Position numbers and translations under genes: made by a program. Shown in pieces: positions 53,729 to 64,000 of a stretch of 64,000 nt of DNA. Each line of letters starts with the position of its first letter. Position 1 is the stretch's first letter. The notes beneath the pieces were generated by a model, which did not search any database, was not told where the DNA came from, and saw nothing but the letters and a program-made list of their open reading frames with translations. This DNA is from Tetraselmis striata (Eukaryota > Chlorophyta > Chlorodendrophyceae > Chlorodendrales > Chlorodendraceae), in the NCBI GenBank assembly GCA_006384855.1, contig VCJN01002503.1:1-64000 (forward strand), in the 5' to 3' direction.

Positions 53729-56422
53729 TCATGAGAAGTCCGCTTCTCGGGAGGCCCACTTTGCCACAAGCTGCTGGCTCTGCTCCCACACAGATGCGGA
53801 TACGGACTCCGTCCTCCACTCTGGCGAGCTCCATAGCGGCACGGGCGTGCCCGTCGGTGCGGCAGCGCCCAGGTACATGCCGCCGTTGACGAAGGCTTCG
53901 CCCTGCGGGCCGGGGCCGCGCATTGCCATTGCTGCCGCTAACGCTGCGCCTTGCTGCGGCGTCCGCATCCCGAGCTGCTGCGCCTGCACGTATATAAGCG
54001 CATATGAACACAATGGATTCGGGGTCAATTGGGCATTATGCCAGCGTCTTGGACGTGTCGGCATCGCCGAGGCGTAAGATGTCGACATACTGGGCTTACG
54101 AACCACCTGACTTTCATCTAAACAGCCTATTGCATAGTTACATAGTGCTCGTAGGTCGCCCAGAATTCTTTACAGCTGCCATTTATGCACCTTGCCACCG
54201 CGCCGATCCTCATGCCGCGTCCATTATAAGCCTAATATCAAACATAGCAGTGGTGCCATAGGTAGTGGAGCGCATGTGCAGGCGCAACATACTTGATGCG
54301 CCCCCCGCTTATCATTGGAAACTTTACTCAAAGAAAACAACGTGTTAGATTATTGATAGAAAGCAAGCAGAAACTGCAACACTCAGCATCATAACAAGCC
54401 CGTGACTCTATATAATATATATGCGGCAATCTAGTAGTCTGCTGAGAGCATATGCTGTTACTCTCGTGTTGCATGTCCAGGTATTACAAAGCTGGAGGCG
54501 CTTTCCGCCCACAAGTCTTGCCGGCGGCTCAGAAAATAGCAGGTACAGCAACCAAAGACACGCATGCGCGTCACAAAACGGCACAAAAGAAATGTGCACA
54601 TTCTTTGCTGCGGCTGGGCGGCAAAGGCTTCAAAGCGCACGTGCACCGGTTGGTACATGTGGCACAGAAAGCAGCATGTTGGAGGCTGAAAAACTGTCAC
54701 GTACGCACCTGTCTGGCCAGCTGCTCAGGCGTCATGCCCTGCCTCTGCCGCGCTCGCTGGGGCTGCGTGTAGCGCACGATTTGTGTGGCGCTCGGGCCGG
54801 GGTCCACGGAGCAGGCGGCGACACCCGAGGGCCGCCCGCGCCATGCCAGCTCGTCCGCCATCAGCGTGCAGCATGCCTTGCTCGCGCAGTACGCCTGCCG
54901 GCGGTCGAACGGCCTGCGCTCCCAGTTGACGTCCGCCAGCGCCTCGGGCACGACGTCCAGCGCGGCGCTGGAGGTGAGCGTGATCACGGTGCCGCCTCCT
55001 GACGCTGCCAACGCGGGCCGCAGCTCCGCCGCCAGCAGGAAGCCAGCGAGGTGGTTGATGCAGGCGTGCTGCTCCAGGCCCTGCTACAGCGGGGGAAAGG
55101 GGGTGGGGGTTAGTAAACTAATTAAAAGAAGCCATTGGTCCTCATACCCATCTTGAAATGCAAGTCAGACAAGCGCAGCGGCAGACACGTCCCGCCACTC
55201 TCTTGATTTCTACCGCGGGAGTGATCCTTCACGAGAGGTACACTATCATGAGGATATGATCTCTCATCCGAATTTGAGAAGGAATGGTGGTTTCGGAGGA
55301 CATGGTTTTGGAGCGGCATACAGCAGGCGCACCCTGGGGGTCCGCTCCACCGGGATGCCATCCACCCCCGCACACAGCAACAGCCCGGAAAGGCCGCCGG
55401 ATCGCCCGCCTTCCGCCACCCAATCCCTCACCGCCACGGAGAACGCGGAAACGCCGGCCAGGTCGGTGAGCTCCAGCGGCATATCCACCGCAATGGCTGC
55501 GGGCCCCGCCACCGCGGATGCCAGCCGCGCCTGTTCAGTCCAGGCGGCATCGGCGGTGCGGCAGCCCAGAATGACCTCGCAGCCGCGGGCCACCAGCAGC
55601 TCGGCCGATGCCTGGCCGATGCCGCTGGACGCGCCAGTGACCAGCACCCTGGGCGGGGCGGCGCGGTCTGCCGCTCCCTGGGACCACGCAGCCCCTGGAA
55701 TGATCAGCAGGGCGGGTCCGATGCCGGCGGCGGCCGCGCGCTGCAAGGCCAGCCGGCGCCCGATGGCGCCCTCTACAGGCGGCTCTACGCCGCCCCCGCT
55801 ATGACTACTCTCTTCTCCCTCGACGCGAGGCACTTCAGCACTCAGACGAGACGATGAGGTCAGCACAGCAGCAACACCACGTCCTCGCCTGCGTCAATGT
55901 CGTACAAGCACGCCATAGTCACCCTGTCATTCAGAGTCAATGCCACCGGGCAAATAAGCGATGGCGGGAGTTCCAACATCAGAAATATATATTTACTCGA
56001 ATCGCCTGGGCGTTTATAGGTTTCGAGATGTTCATGGCCGTCGTCAAGCAAGTGAGGCTGTGTCGCACCGTGTCGCATACCTGGGCGTAGAAACTGAGTG
56101 CTTCGGCATGGGCGGCCTGCTCCTCCGGAGCAGTGGTTGCATAGGGATGACACTGGTGCATAGCTGCGCAAATGGTCAGCAGCAACAGTGCGCTGATAGA
56201 GCGCGCGAGGAACAGGTAGAGGGTGTGTGTATGGGGGAGGGGGGGGGGGTGTGGGGGATTCATGGGGCAGGCGTACGGTGATCGAGGGGGGTTAGGGCGG
56301 TGTGTGACCGGATTTGTATAGCAAGGATGAAATATAGTATACACGGCAGAAGACCTGCGTATGACCGATAGCTGTCTGGCAATGAATGGCTGCCTTTCCA
56401 CCCGCAACAGGTGTGCCGGCAT
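53729..56422 (-). CDS. Short-chain dehydrogenase/reductase (protochlorophyllide-reductase/retinol-dehydrogenase-like), spliced
   Basis: Minus-strand exons: a possible leader exon 56081-56422 (hydrophobic YLFLARSISALLLLTICAA, donor CAG|GTATGC), then about 55333-55860, 54709-55080 and 53729 to about 53976. Junctions 55333/55080 and 54709/53976 are in phase 0 (ERTPR|GLEQH; ARQ|QLGMRTPQQG). The Rossmann signature is VLVTGASSGIGQASAELL. The active-site set is LLLCAG (for NNAG), TLTSSA (Ser) and AYCASKAC (YxxxK). The C-terminal exon (GPQGEAFVNGGMYL) fits the substrate-loop end of the POR/WWOX/retinol-dehydrogenase group. Before the fold, RRLALQRAAAAGIGPALLII with a following AWSQGAA resembles a twin-Arg thylakoid or secretory leader. 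The N-terminal splice acceptor is unresolved. Substrate unknown; NADP(H) use is inferred from the family. Confidence 0.75.
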
Positions 56423-58438
56423 TTATAGGAATTTGAGGGATCGCAATCCGCAGCTTGTGCAAGGGGTCATGATGAGCAAGGTCGGTGCCCGGTAGTTTTT
56501 CCTTTTTCTTACCGCGGAGGCTGTGGAGCAGTTCACGCGGCGGAGAGACCGCGTCAACCGGAGAAAGGGCTGTTGCCGTGCCGTACTGCCGGTGCAGAAC
56601 ATGCCCATTGAAGCGTTGTGTCGCTGTTTAGGGAAAGCCCTCGATGTGGTTGAGCCAGGATTATTGAGCTTAACGTCTTCCTGACCGTACAGCGGACGCC
56701 GACCGGCTGGCCTGATCGGGATTGATTTGTGTGGAGCAGGAGGCCGCCGCGGGACCGAGCACGTCCCCAAAAAGCGTGCAGTGGTCGGCCGAAATACGTT
56801 TCGCAGCGCTGTCGAAATTTCACACCCTGGTTGCCTTTTAAAGAACTGCTCTCCGCCCTCCGCCCTGCAAGTGTCAACGGTGGGTGGAACGCTTTAGTGG
56901 TGCGACCTCCCTACTCGCCGGCCAGGAAGAACACGCGGGGAAACGACGATTGCCGCCGCCCAGCAGATGAATCAGTCCGCTATGTCACAGCGTACAACGT
57001 TTCAGCGTACGCATGCGCGCGTACGGGGGACTTGCTTACTTGGCATACCGGAGAATATTCGTCGCCTGTCGTACGGGTATCAATTTTAGTACTTGCAGTA
57101 CTGCGTTGTATGTGTATGCCTGATGTCCAAGCAAGCAGTCACCCATGGCGCAACGACCAACTGTCTGTCGCTCAGCTCTCACACCTAGAACCACCGACAG
57201 ACCTAGGGCCCGTACCAACGGCTAACTGCCGCCAACCACGGCGCCCGTGCAGACCAATCGCGCGTGGGAAGGCCTAGGGGCTTAGTCGGCTCGCGCGCCC
57301 GCGGGATGCTTTAGCGTCCTGTCGGCGCGCTGCCCGCCCACTCTTCGGCTTTCCAAACGTCTCATCCCCACCCATCTTGTAACCACGCTACTACACCACA
57401 AACACCTCGGCTCTGTGCACATCACACCTGCACGTGCCTCGTCTATTGCTGTCCTTCAAGGGCAGTGCAACCTGCTGTCGAGCTGCGAGTGATATCGCGC
57501 AGCAAGCAACGGTGGTGAGTCGCGGTTACGCCTGTGTTGTTTGCGTCGTGACGCCCGTCTTGCTTTTACCTCCTGTGAACCCGTCGTACCGACTGCCTGG
57601 ACTTGTCGACCGACCGACCGACCGATTAGCGTACCGAACGTGCCTGATCAGCACTGGCTTGCTTGTTGCCATATGCGAGCAGTCGGTACTGCGCGTCGTC
57701 GTCGTCGAGTCGTGTCGTGATACCGTACGCGTACGCATATGCGCGTGCGGGCACTCGTAGTCCATTCGCGAGAGGCATGTCGTGCGGCACAGGGTGAGGA
57801 GTGCTTGACGTATTTCGCGTCGATCGACCATACACACACACACACCTCCGTCACGCCGAGTAACCAAGCAACTCGCACGCGTGCGTAGTGCCGGCCAATA
57901 GGGCCGATGGCACTGTGAGACGTACTTCTACTGGAGTCATAGTAACAGAGGCCAAGAGTCAGCAAGTCTTAGACAGAGACTTTGAGGCCAGGACACGTAC
58001 ATAAGACAACATGCCTAAGAGTCTGTTAGGCGATCGTTTGGAAAGCCAAAGAGTGGCTGTTCCTAAGTGGTCTTAGTCCTGAACGCCCACAACCCAATAC
58101 CCCCACTTAGACGCTGACCTCGAGATTGTTCAGGGGACGCCCTCACCTCCTGCAGTCAGCCACGTCTTCACAAGTGGAGGGAGCAAGTCATCACAATGCA
58201 ACGTTCATCGGCGCCGATTTTCTGCGCTATTGTTGGCAAGGCACTGTGCAAGGCGCGCGTAGGAGGCATCGCCTACACCTACAACGCGTGCAACGAGCTG
58301 AGAGGAGCCGCGTGTGGTGGTTACCTCAGCATGGAGCGCGTTCGTCGGCAACCGCTTCATCAACCTGTTCAGTCCAGACTTCTGCGCGCCAATTGGGGGG
58401 GGGGGGGGGGGGGGGGGAGCAGTCACTGAGCAAGGCGC
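56423..58438. other. Non-coding region, possibly including the left end of element 3
   Basis: No gene recognised. A (CA)n microsatellite lies at about 57831-57846 and a G run at 58398-58417. If element 3 has a terminal repeat, its left copy should lie here, but without the right copy I cannot delimit it. Confidence 0.4.
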
Positions 58439-60424
58439 ATGTCGGAGGGAGAGAGCCCGCGCCAACTCAGCCGACGCTTCACGAGGAGTACCGGAGCACC
58501 TGTGGCAGCACCCTTATTGGAGCCGGAGCGCGTCTTGCGTCAAGCGCGCCGTGACGCCATGGCGCAGCGCGGTGGAGACCCCAGCGCGGTAGGATCTGGA
58601 ACACCATCAAGACGACGACCATCTGGCAGTCAGCACTACACGCCCAATCAAATCATGGGTGACTCGAGTGCAGCGGAGGAGCGCATCTACGAGGAGCGAG
58701 AAGATGCGCGGACAATCGCCGGTGGTCTACGCAAGGAGACAACACCACGCCATGTCTTGAGCGCTTCGACGGCGCTACCTCAATATGGACGGAGTGGTTC
58801 AGTTCATTCAACGCCAACGTGTTGGTGCCATACGCGCTTAGCAAGGCGCCACCAAGATCAGCCCCGAGGGCTGACGGAGCTGGTTCATCGGAGGGCGAGA
58901 GCACCGGACCGGAGTGGGTGTTCAGCCCAGCAGACTCCCCTCAGCTTCTTCAAGAGTACGTCGAGATCAACGCCGTTACCAGGCCCATCATCGATCAATG
59001 ACATAAGGACACTCTACGCTATCAACAACGAACTCTCCGCTTCGACCATGCATCCGGACGCATTAGAGTGCCATCGCGCGAGGATGCGGACGCCTTTCAC
59101 GAGTCCCGCTATCGACGCTACGTGGAGCTCTTTGAGACCAAGTTCAATGAGGCGCCGAAGATGCGCACTAGGTACGACGCCTACACCCGTGAGGGCTTCC
59201 GCGAGACCCCTGCCAGCTTGGCGATGACTCTTCGCGAGCTCAAGGCGCATCTACCAGACCTCACGTGGGACAAGGTCAACCTGAAAGCGTTCTACGTCAT
59301 GACCTCTGTGTGGCGCTCTATTCCGGCGCTCAAGCAGTCCCTCGATGCTGGCTTCCATCAGCTCAAGGACATCGCTGTTCTACGTCAGTCTCATGAGGAC
59401 CGCTTGGACGATAGCTGCGGAGGTGAAGCACTATGAGGACATCGTGAGGAAGGATAATATTCAAATGGCGGAGGCCTTGACGGCTGCCCAACACTTCGCG
59501 GAACTGACTGGAACATCGGCGCCGGCAGCTGGTGGAGGACGGCAGCACGGCACCAGCACTCAAGAACCGGTCATCACATGGACCATGGTCAACGGACGTC
59601 GTCTGCGAGCGCAGCTTGTCGTCGTGAAGGACACCCACCACATCCGCCCGTTGTGCGAGGCATGCACAAAGGCGCGTGGACGTGACATCTTTCACGGAGC
59701 CAACTACCGAGAGTGTGCCAACAAGTTCGGCTCAACCAAGTACGTCAACGATGCCGCTGGTGGCCCTGGCGGCCGTGGAGGCGGCCGAGGCGCAGGCCGC
59801 GGTGTCCGTGGAGGTCATGGCGGTGGACGCGGCGATGGAAGCGCACCCGGAGGCGGACGAGGACCGTGCTGGAACGCTGGGTGCGACGGCGCTCACAACT
59901 TCACTGAGTGCGACAAGCCAATCACTGACCCTACGCTCATCGCACGACTGAAGCGCAACCAGCGGGAGCGAGAGCGTCGCCTTGCCTATGGACAGCAACG
60001 CGGATGGACTATGGACGTGGAGACCGGACTGTCCAAGCTCGAGATGGACTTGGTGAGGAAAGCCGGACACATGCTCACTGGGCAACACGACGCCCATGCT
60101 GACGGAGCAGCGACATCATCAACAATGGCAGACCTGGAGGCCAAGTTCTCTCGCATCCTCGAGAAGTCTCAAGCTGCCCATGGTGCTACAGGTGCCATGC
60201 GCTTGGCCGTGGAGGTGCCGGACCCCTTTCTGGATTGCGTTGACACCGACGATCACGGCACTTTGCTACATGGAGCGTCGTGTGTGGAGCTGCCCGTGCG
60301 TGAGCTGCGTGGAGTCTTCTTTGGAGCTCCAGGTCGTGCGCAACCTGTGGGGGCTGACCGGACACCGGAGTTGACTGTACCAAGACCCAGCAGTGCTGCC
60401 CCCATGATCGGCGTGGAACCCTGA
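58439..60424 (+). pseudogene. Gag-like protein of element 3 (frame-broken)
   Basis: ATG 58439 starts MSEGESPRQLSRRFT. The conserved-looking core moves between frames: LERFDGATSIWTEWFSSFNA near 58760, QLLQEYVEINAVTRPIID near 58950, RYVELFETKFNEAPKMRTRY near 59120, LPDLTWDKVNLKAFYVM near 59250 and AAEVKHYEDIVRKDNIQMAE near 59420. This helical region with WxxWFxxFN is Gag-like. A Gly/Arg-rich segment (about 59757-59870, RGG type, RNA-binding) leads to CWNAGCDGAHNFTEC, a CX4CX3HX4C variant of the retroviral zinc knuckle. The frame ends at TGA 60422-60424; a shift near 60410 would connect it to the protease frame. Confidence 0.65.
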
Positions 60425-60431
60425 ACTCCGC

Positions 60432-61600
60432 ATGCGCCAACCCGGATGGGACGCCCAACGCGAGCAACTCACCAAGCAGCGGCCCCAAGGCTTTGAGCCG
60501 GCAGTCGAGCAGGAGGATCCTGCGTCCTACGAGGGCCGCCGTGGAGGAGGAGCGATCACCTCGGACATGTTGGACATCCGCAATCAGCAGCTCCTGCAGC
60601 ACCTGCGCACAGCGCTACAACACGCCAAGTTCCCTGGTCTACCCGTTGCTGTGGTATCGGACATGACACCCGAGCATGCTGCAAGGTGGTTGGAGGCACG
60701 CGACACTGCACTGCGTGGAGGAATTGAAACTCGTGACCACATGGCGGTGGCATGGGAGACGGTGCTTCAGCAAGCCGTCCGACGCTTCGAGGCGACAGCG
60801 CGGCTCACCCGGGTTGACTACACGCACCTCGACTTGACGCGCGTCTTTGCCGCAGCCGTGCAGAGCGTCTATGGTCTATCTCTCCCACGTGTCAGTGTCC
60901 CGCCACTGTCATCGTCGTCAGCGGAGCCCCAAGCCAACATTTATCCAGTGGACGTGGTGCAACATGGCGTCAAGCCTCTGGAGTCTCGGCGCCAACTGTC
61001 AGCGACATCTTCGGAACTTCAGCAGTGGCGAGAGGTGCAGCGCAGCGCATACCCTGACTACCCGGAGTATGACCGCCACAGTGCTTTCTACGTGGACTGC
61101 AAGTTGACCGTCATCGTCATTAGCGGCGTGCGCATCCTGATGGCCTTGTTAGACACCGGCTGCGACTACAGCGGTGTGCACCGGCGCGTGGTGGATCGCA
61201 TGAAGCCGGGCGAGGCGGACGCCACGTTGCAGTCCATGTACATGCAAGGCATTGGCGGCAAGATGGAGATGCATCGCCTTGTGGGGCGCATCTCCTACGT
61301 GATCAACCCGGACACTGATTGGGAGCGCAAGTTTGAGTGGCCATCGTTCGCCATTCTTGAAGGCGATCATCTTCCATATGTCATCTTGTGCACATCCGTC
61401 ATGGCACACCTTGGCATGGTCATCGATGTGGGGGGGCATACTGCCTCATACCGCCCAGATCCTCACGATCTCAGCCGCCACGTCGCTGTGCCGCTGAAGC
61501 ATCACAACATGCCCAAGCTCCAAGTCCCGCGCAGGAAGCCGCATGCAACGCTGGCCGTGTTGGCATCGGACTGCCCATCTCCCGGACTGCCGTCAGGAGT
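60432..61600 (+). CDS. Aspartic protease region of element 3
   Basis: The frame contains ILMALLDTGCDYSGVH (about 61133-61180), the DTG active-site loop of retropepsins, then a Gly-rich flap (IGGKMEMHRLVG) and VILCTSVMAHLGMVID, equivalent to the C-terminal 'ILG' hydrophobic motif. The order and roughly 90-residue spacing match retroelement proteases, which work as dimers to cut the polyprotein. About 230 residues before it are mostly helical, with no known domain. The frame runs into a G run of about 12 at 61601-61612, after which the downstream frame continues as the methyltransferase part; either a slip in the G run or a -1/+2 shift joins them. Confidence 0.78.
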
Positions 61601-61613
61601 TGGGGGGGGGGGG

Positions 61614-63990
61614 AGGAGCCCGATGCCGCAGCCAACTTGACCTCTTCATTCTCCTTCAACAACCGGATCGATCTGCAACCGGACAACGTGGGCACCGACG
61701 CTGCAGTGCAGCCGGAGCAGCAGGACGACGACGCTGAGCTACCGGAGCTTGTAGCTGACTCAGATGACGACGATGACTTTGTGCCCTGTTGGGTAGAGGA
61801 AGTGCCCGACCATGTTGCCAACGTCATTGAGTCATGCTTCACACTGCGCGCCATGCCCATGGACGCCGACTTTGATAGCGATGAGGAGCTGCCGGACCCG
61901 ATGGAGGACTCCAGCGATGATGACGATGTCTATGTGGAGCTCACCATCATGACACAAACGGAGCCGGAGGTCGAGGCAGCGCTTGATAGCGAACCACTGG
62001 CCGCGGGCGCGTGTTACGCCCTGCGCGCGGAGGGCCCCAGCGCCGACAATCTGCAGGAGCCGGACTGCCCATCAGACGATGAGGACCTGGAGGATGGCAC
62101 TGCAATGCCATTGAAGGAGCATGAGGACGAGATACCGGACTGGAGGGAGCTCCGGAGGCAGCGTCAAGCTGCCGGACGGCTGCACTTGAGCGGCCACACA
62201 CGGGAGCGTTTGGCGCTCGTGCGCGCCGTGCCGCATTCGACGCCGGAGCTGACCTACATTATCGACCTCGACCGGACCGGAGGCAAGGAGGGACGCGCCA
62301 AGCAATGGCTCTTCTTGTTCGCTGGCATGCTGTCGGTGTTGTTCACCAACCTCGTCGACGGGTACCACTATGAGCTGATACAGATCGTGGATTGTATGCT
62401 CAGGAGCGTGGCTCATCGGCAGCGCCTGCTGCGACAGCTTGAGTGGATGCATCAGCGGTGGCCCGTGCGACTTCCTCGCAATGCGTTCGAGAAGTGCTTC
62501 GCTCTTAGCGACGAGTTGGAGCATGACGTGGAGCACATCACAGCACCAGCCATCCTGAGGCACCTGCCGGAGCTGGACGAGCTACGCGTTGAGCCGCCCT
62601 GTCAGGACGTGTCATCGATGGGCACTTAGCATGGACTACGTGGTGCGCGTACTGGAGTGATAGTCCCGTTAGCAGAGGCGATGAGCGAGCTCAACTGCAT
62701 GTTGGCCAAGGCACGAGGCGTCAAGGAGTACTGGGCTGCTCCCGCGCAGTATGGATACGTCATCGAGAACGTGATACCGGCCGCGCCGAGCCGACGCAGC
62801 CCTGAGGTGCGGGAGTTCGTCGACTTCATGGCCCGTGTCTTTGGCGAGCCCAACGCGCATCATGCCCACAAATGTGGAGACGCCTCTCTTCGCTCTGCTT
62901 TGTGGTGGACAAACACCTTCACTCAGCACTACTACCAGGCTGTGCAACACGAGTTTGAGCGGCCGCCGCGCGAGACCTACGCGCAGATTGTAGAGCGTTA
63001 CAGCGTTGGGCTGCTTTGCGCTCAAGTGGCAACGCCCACACGCCTAGGCACAATGCTGGGGGGGGGGGGGGGGGCTCAACGTTTCCGGTCGGCGCATGAT
63101 TTATGCGCCCAAGTCAGTCAGCACGCCCAACACGCGGACGCAGCGCCTCCGACCCTGGGGGGGGCGCCCGACTCAGGAATGGTGGAGGTTGTCGGCATTG
63201 ACCCGCCGCAATACCGTCCGTCATCAGCCGTCATGCGTGAGGCGTGCCTTCTCGACAGAGACTATGCTGGCTTCTACACCCGGCAGGAGCTAGGCTTTTC
63301 TGAGGAGGAGATGGTGATTGCCATCGGAAATGTTTGTGCGCCGACATCGGTGTCGGTCATGAACCGGTGTGCTGTCGCCTGTGCGCATGAGCGCAGACGT
63401 CAACATATGCTGCAAGCTGTTTGTGCAACAACGATTGAGGAGGACGCCCCTGCCGGCGCAGCAGTTGAAGATCATTCGGTCAACACGCAAGAGCTGCGCG
63501 CCGCACATCACGAGCTCCGCCGCTCAACTGCTGCCGCCGTGGAGGCAGAGATGGAGCATGCCATCAACATGGCTACCCTCAAGCAAGGCACTAGGGTGAG
63601 ACCTCCTGACAACCCACGCACAACAGCGCGAGTGACCAAGGCGGGGCGCCGTTGGCTGGAGGAGCAGCGCCAAGCGACTCGAGCGACGGAGCGGGAGGTC
63701 GCCAAGGCTCGGCGCCGAGTGTTGGCAGCTGACCACACAGCCCGAGTTGTTGCCGGCGATCACAAGGGTGCCAATCCAAGACCCCGTCGTGGTAGAGATG
63801 CTACCGGACGCAAGACTGTCAGCGCGGCGTTGACACTTTTGATGTGGCTAGCTCTTTTGGGCCCCGCGTGCTTCGTCGCCGCTGGCGTCGGTTCGCGTGC
63901 TGGCGCTGGGCTGATGGCAGATGTCTTCGGTGGAGCGCAAGAGCGTCCGGCGTGGGCCACATCACATGTGAACGGTGCTGATGCCAAAGC
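61614..63990 (+). CDS. C5 cytosine DNA methyltransferase region of element 3, one in-frame TAG
   Basis: One frame stays open from the G run near 61601 to the window end except for TAG 62627-62629. It begins with an acidic Asp/Glu-rich stretch (about 61680-62130). Methyltransferase motifs in order: QWLFLFAGMLSVLFTNL (motif I, about 62304), QIVDCMLRSVAHR (II), VEPPCQDVSSMGT (IV, with the catalytic Cys, about 62590), the TAG, GLRGARTGVIVPLAEAM, YGYVIENVIPAA (VI, ENV, about 62755), LRSALWWTNTF (VIII-like) and IAIGNVCAPTSVSVMNRC (motif X, about 63325). A short G run at 63059-63074 keeps the frame (poly-Gly). A basic helical region and a hydrophobic segment (LTLLMWLALLGPACFV, about 63830) follow. 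The TAG replaces one codon (CAG or similar) and would cut the enzyme after motif IV. Motif I lacks the second Gly. Confidence 0.72.
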
Positions 63991-64000
63991 TGCAACGGAC

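Larger units (their letters stand above)
58439..64000 (+). mobile_element. Retroelement 3 (Gag, aspartic protease, C5 DNA methyltransferase), right part off the window
   Basis: Gag-like region, zinc-knuckle-like Cys/His box, retroviral-type aspartic protease and a C5 cytosine methyltransferase follow one another on one strand without intergenic gaps. No reverse transcriptase is in view; it would be expected beyond 64000. The order Gag-protease-... fits an LTR (Ty3- or Copia-like) or DIRS-like element; the window does not allow a choice. Confidence 0.7.

Noticed and set aside
1-64000. Bacterial or viral origin of the window
   Set aside because: Spliced genes with phase-consistent GT-AG introns, DIRS and CACTA elements and no operons argue for a eukaryotic nuclear genome.

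Overview
The window reads as GC-rich nuclear DNA from a eukaryotic microalga, most likely of the green lineage; the species cannot be fixed from sequence alone. The evidence is spliceosomal introns (GT-AG, pyrimidine-rich 3' ends, CTAAC-type branch sites) in several genes, tyrosine-recombinase (DIRS-like) retrotransposons, a CACTA-type DNA transposon, protist-style ankyrin and leucine-rich-repeat genes, and very many poly(C)/poly(G) runs of 12-33 bases. I see no rRNA, no tRNA I can defend, no CRISPR array and no bacterial operon.

Layout. 0.1-6.0 kb, minus strand: a gene of about 13 exons with a Lys/Ala/Pro-rich N-terminal half and a C-terminal beta-class DNA N-methyltransferase fold; its end lies off the left edge. 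Two of its introns carry the same hairpin-forming 25-bp minisatellite. 6.1-8.3 kb, plus: a DUF7869-like protein, divergent from the first gene. 9.9-11.0 kb: an intronless secretory-pathway sulfotransferase. 12.5-15.2 kb: a decayed ankyrin gene (plus) and a decayed F-box/leucine-rich-repeat gene (minus). 17.7-25.4 kb: an alpha/beta-hydrolase gene of at least 12 exons whose nucleophile elbow has Cys in place of Ser. 26.05-26.22 kb: an orphan C-terminal exon of an FAD amine-oxidase-like enzyme.

26.9-47.3 kb is a transposon nest. Element 1 (26889-40638) is a DIRS-like retrotransposon with split direct repeats in the order A1 ... B1-A2-B2. It is interrupted by a 7861-bp CACTA-type transposon (31426-39286, 22-bp perfect terminal inverted repeats, CGA target duplication). 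Taking that insertion out, with one CGA, rejoins reverse transcriptase/RNase H and tyrosine recombinase in one frame. A second, 986-bp TA-flanked insertion (27369-28354), full of GGTGCACC palindromes, sits in gag. Element 2 (42243-about 47337) has the same repeat logic but carries a proline-rich reading frame where the recombinase would be.

47.9-51.6 kb encodes a secreted protein with two trypsin-like domains around two copies of a nidogen-like module; the second protease domain has lost its catalytic His. 53.7-56.4 kb (minus) is a spliced short-chain dehydrogenase. 58.4-64.0 kb is a third retroelement (Gag, aspartic protease, then a C5 cytosine DNA methyltransferase in the same polyprotein frame), cut by the right edge.

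Most host genes look unrelated to one another. The themes linking the window are mobile-element nesting and DNA methyltransferases (one amino-methyltransferase-like gene, one retroelement C5 enzyme). Many frame breaks sit in homopolymer runs, so part of the apparent decay may be sequencing error. The substitution-type stop codons, including one at the recombinase nucleophile position, are not of that kind.
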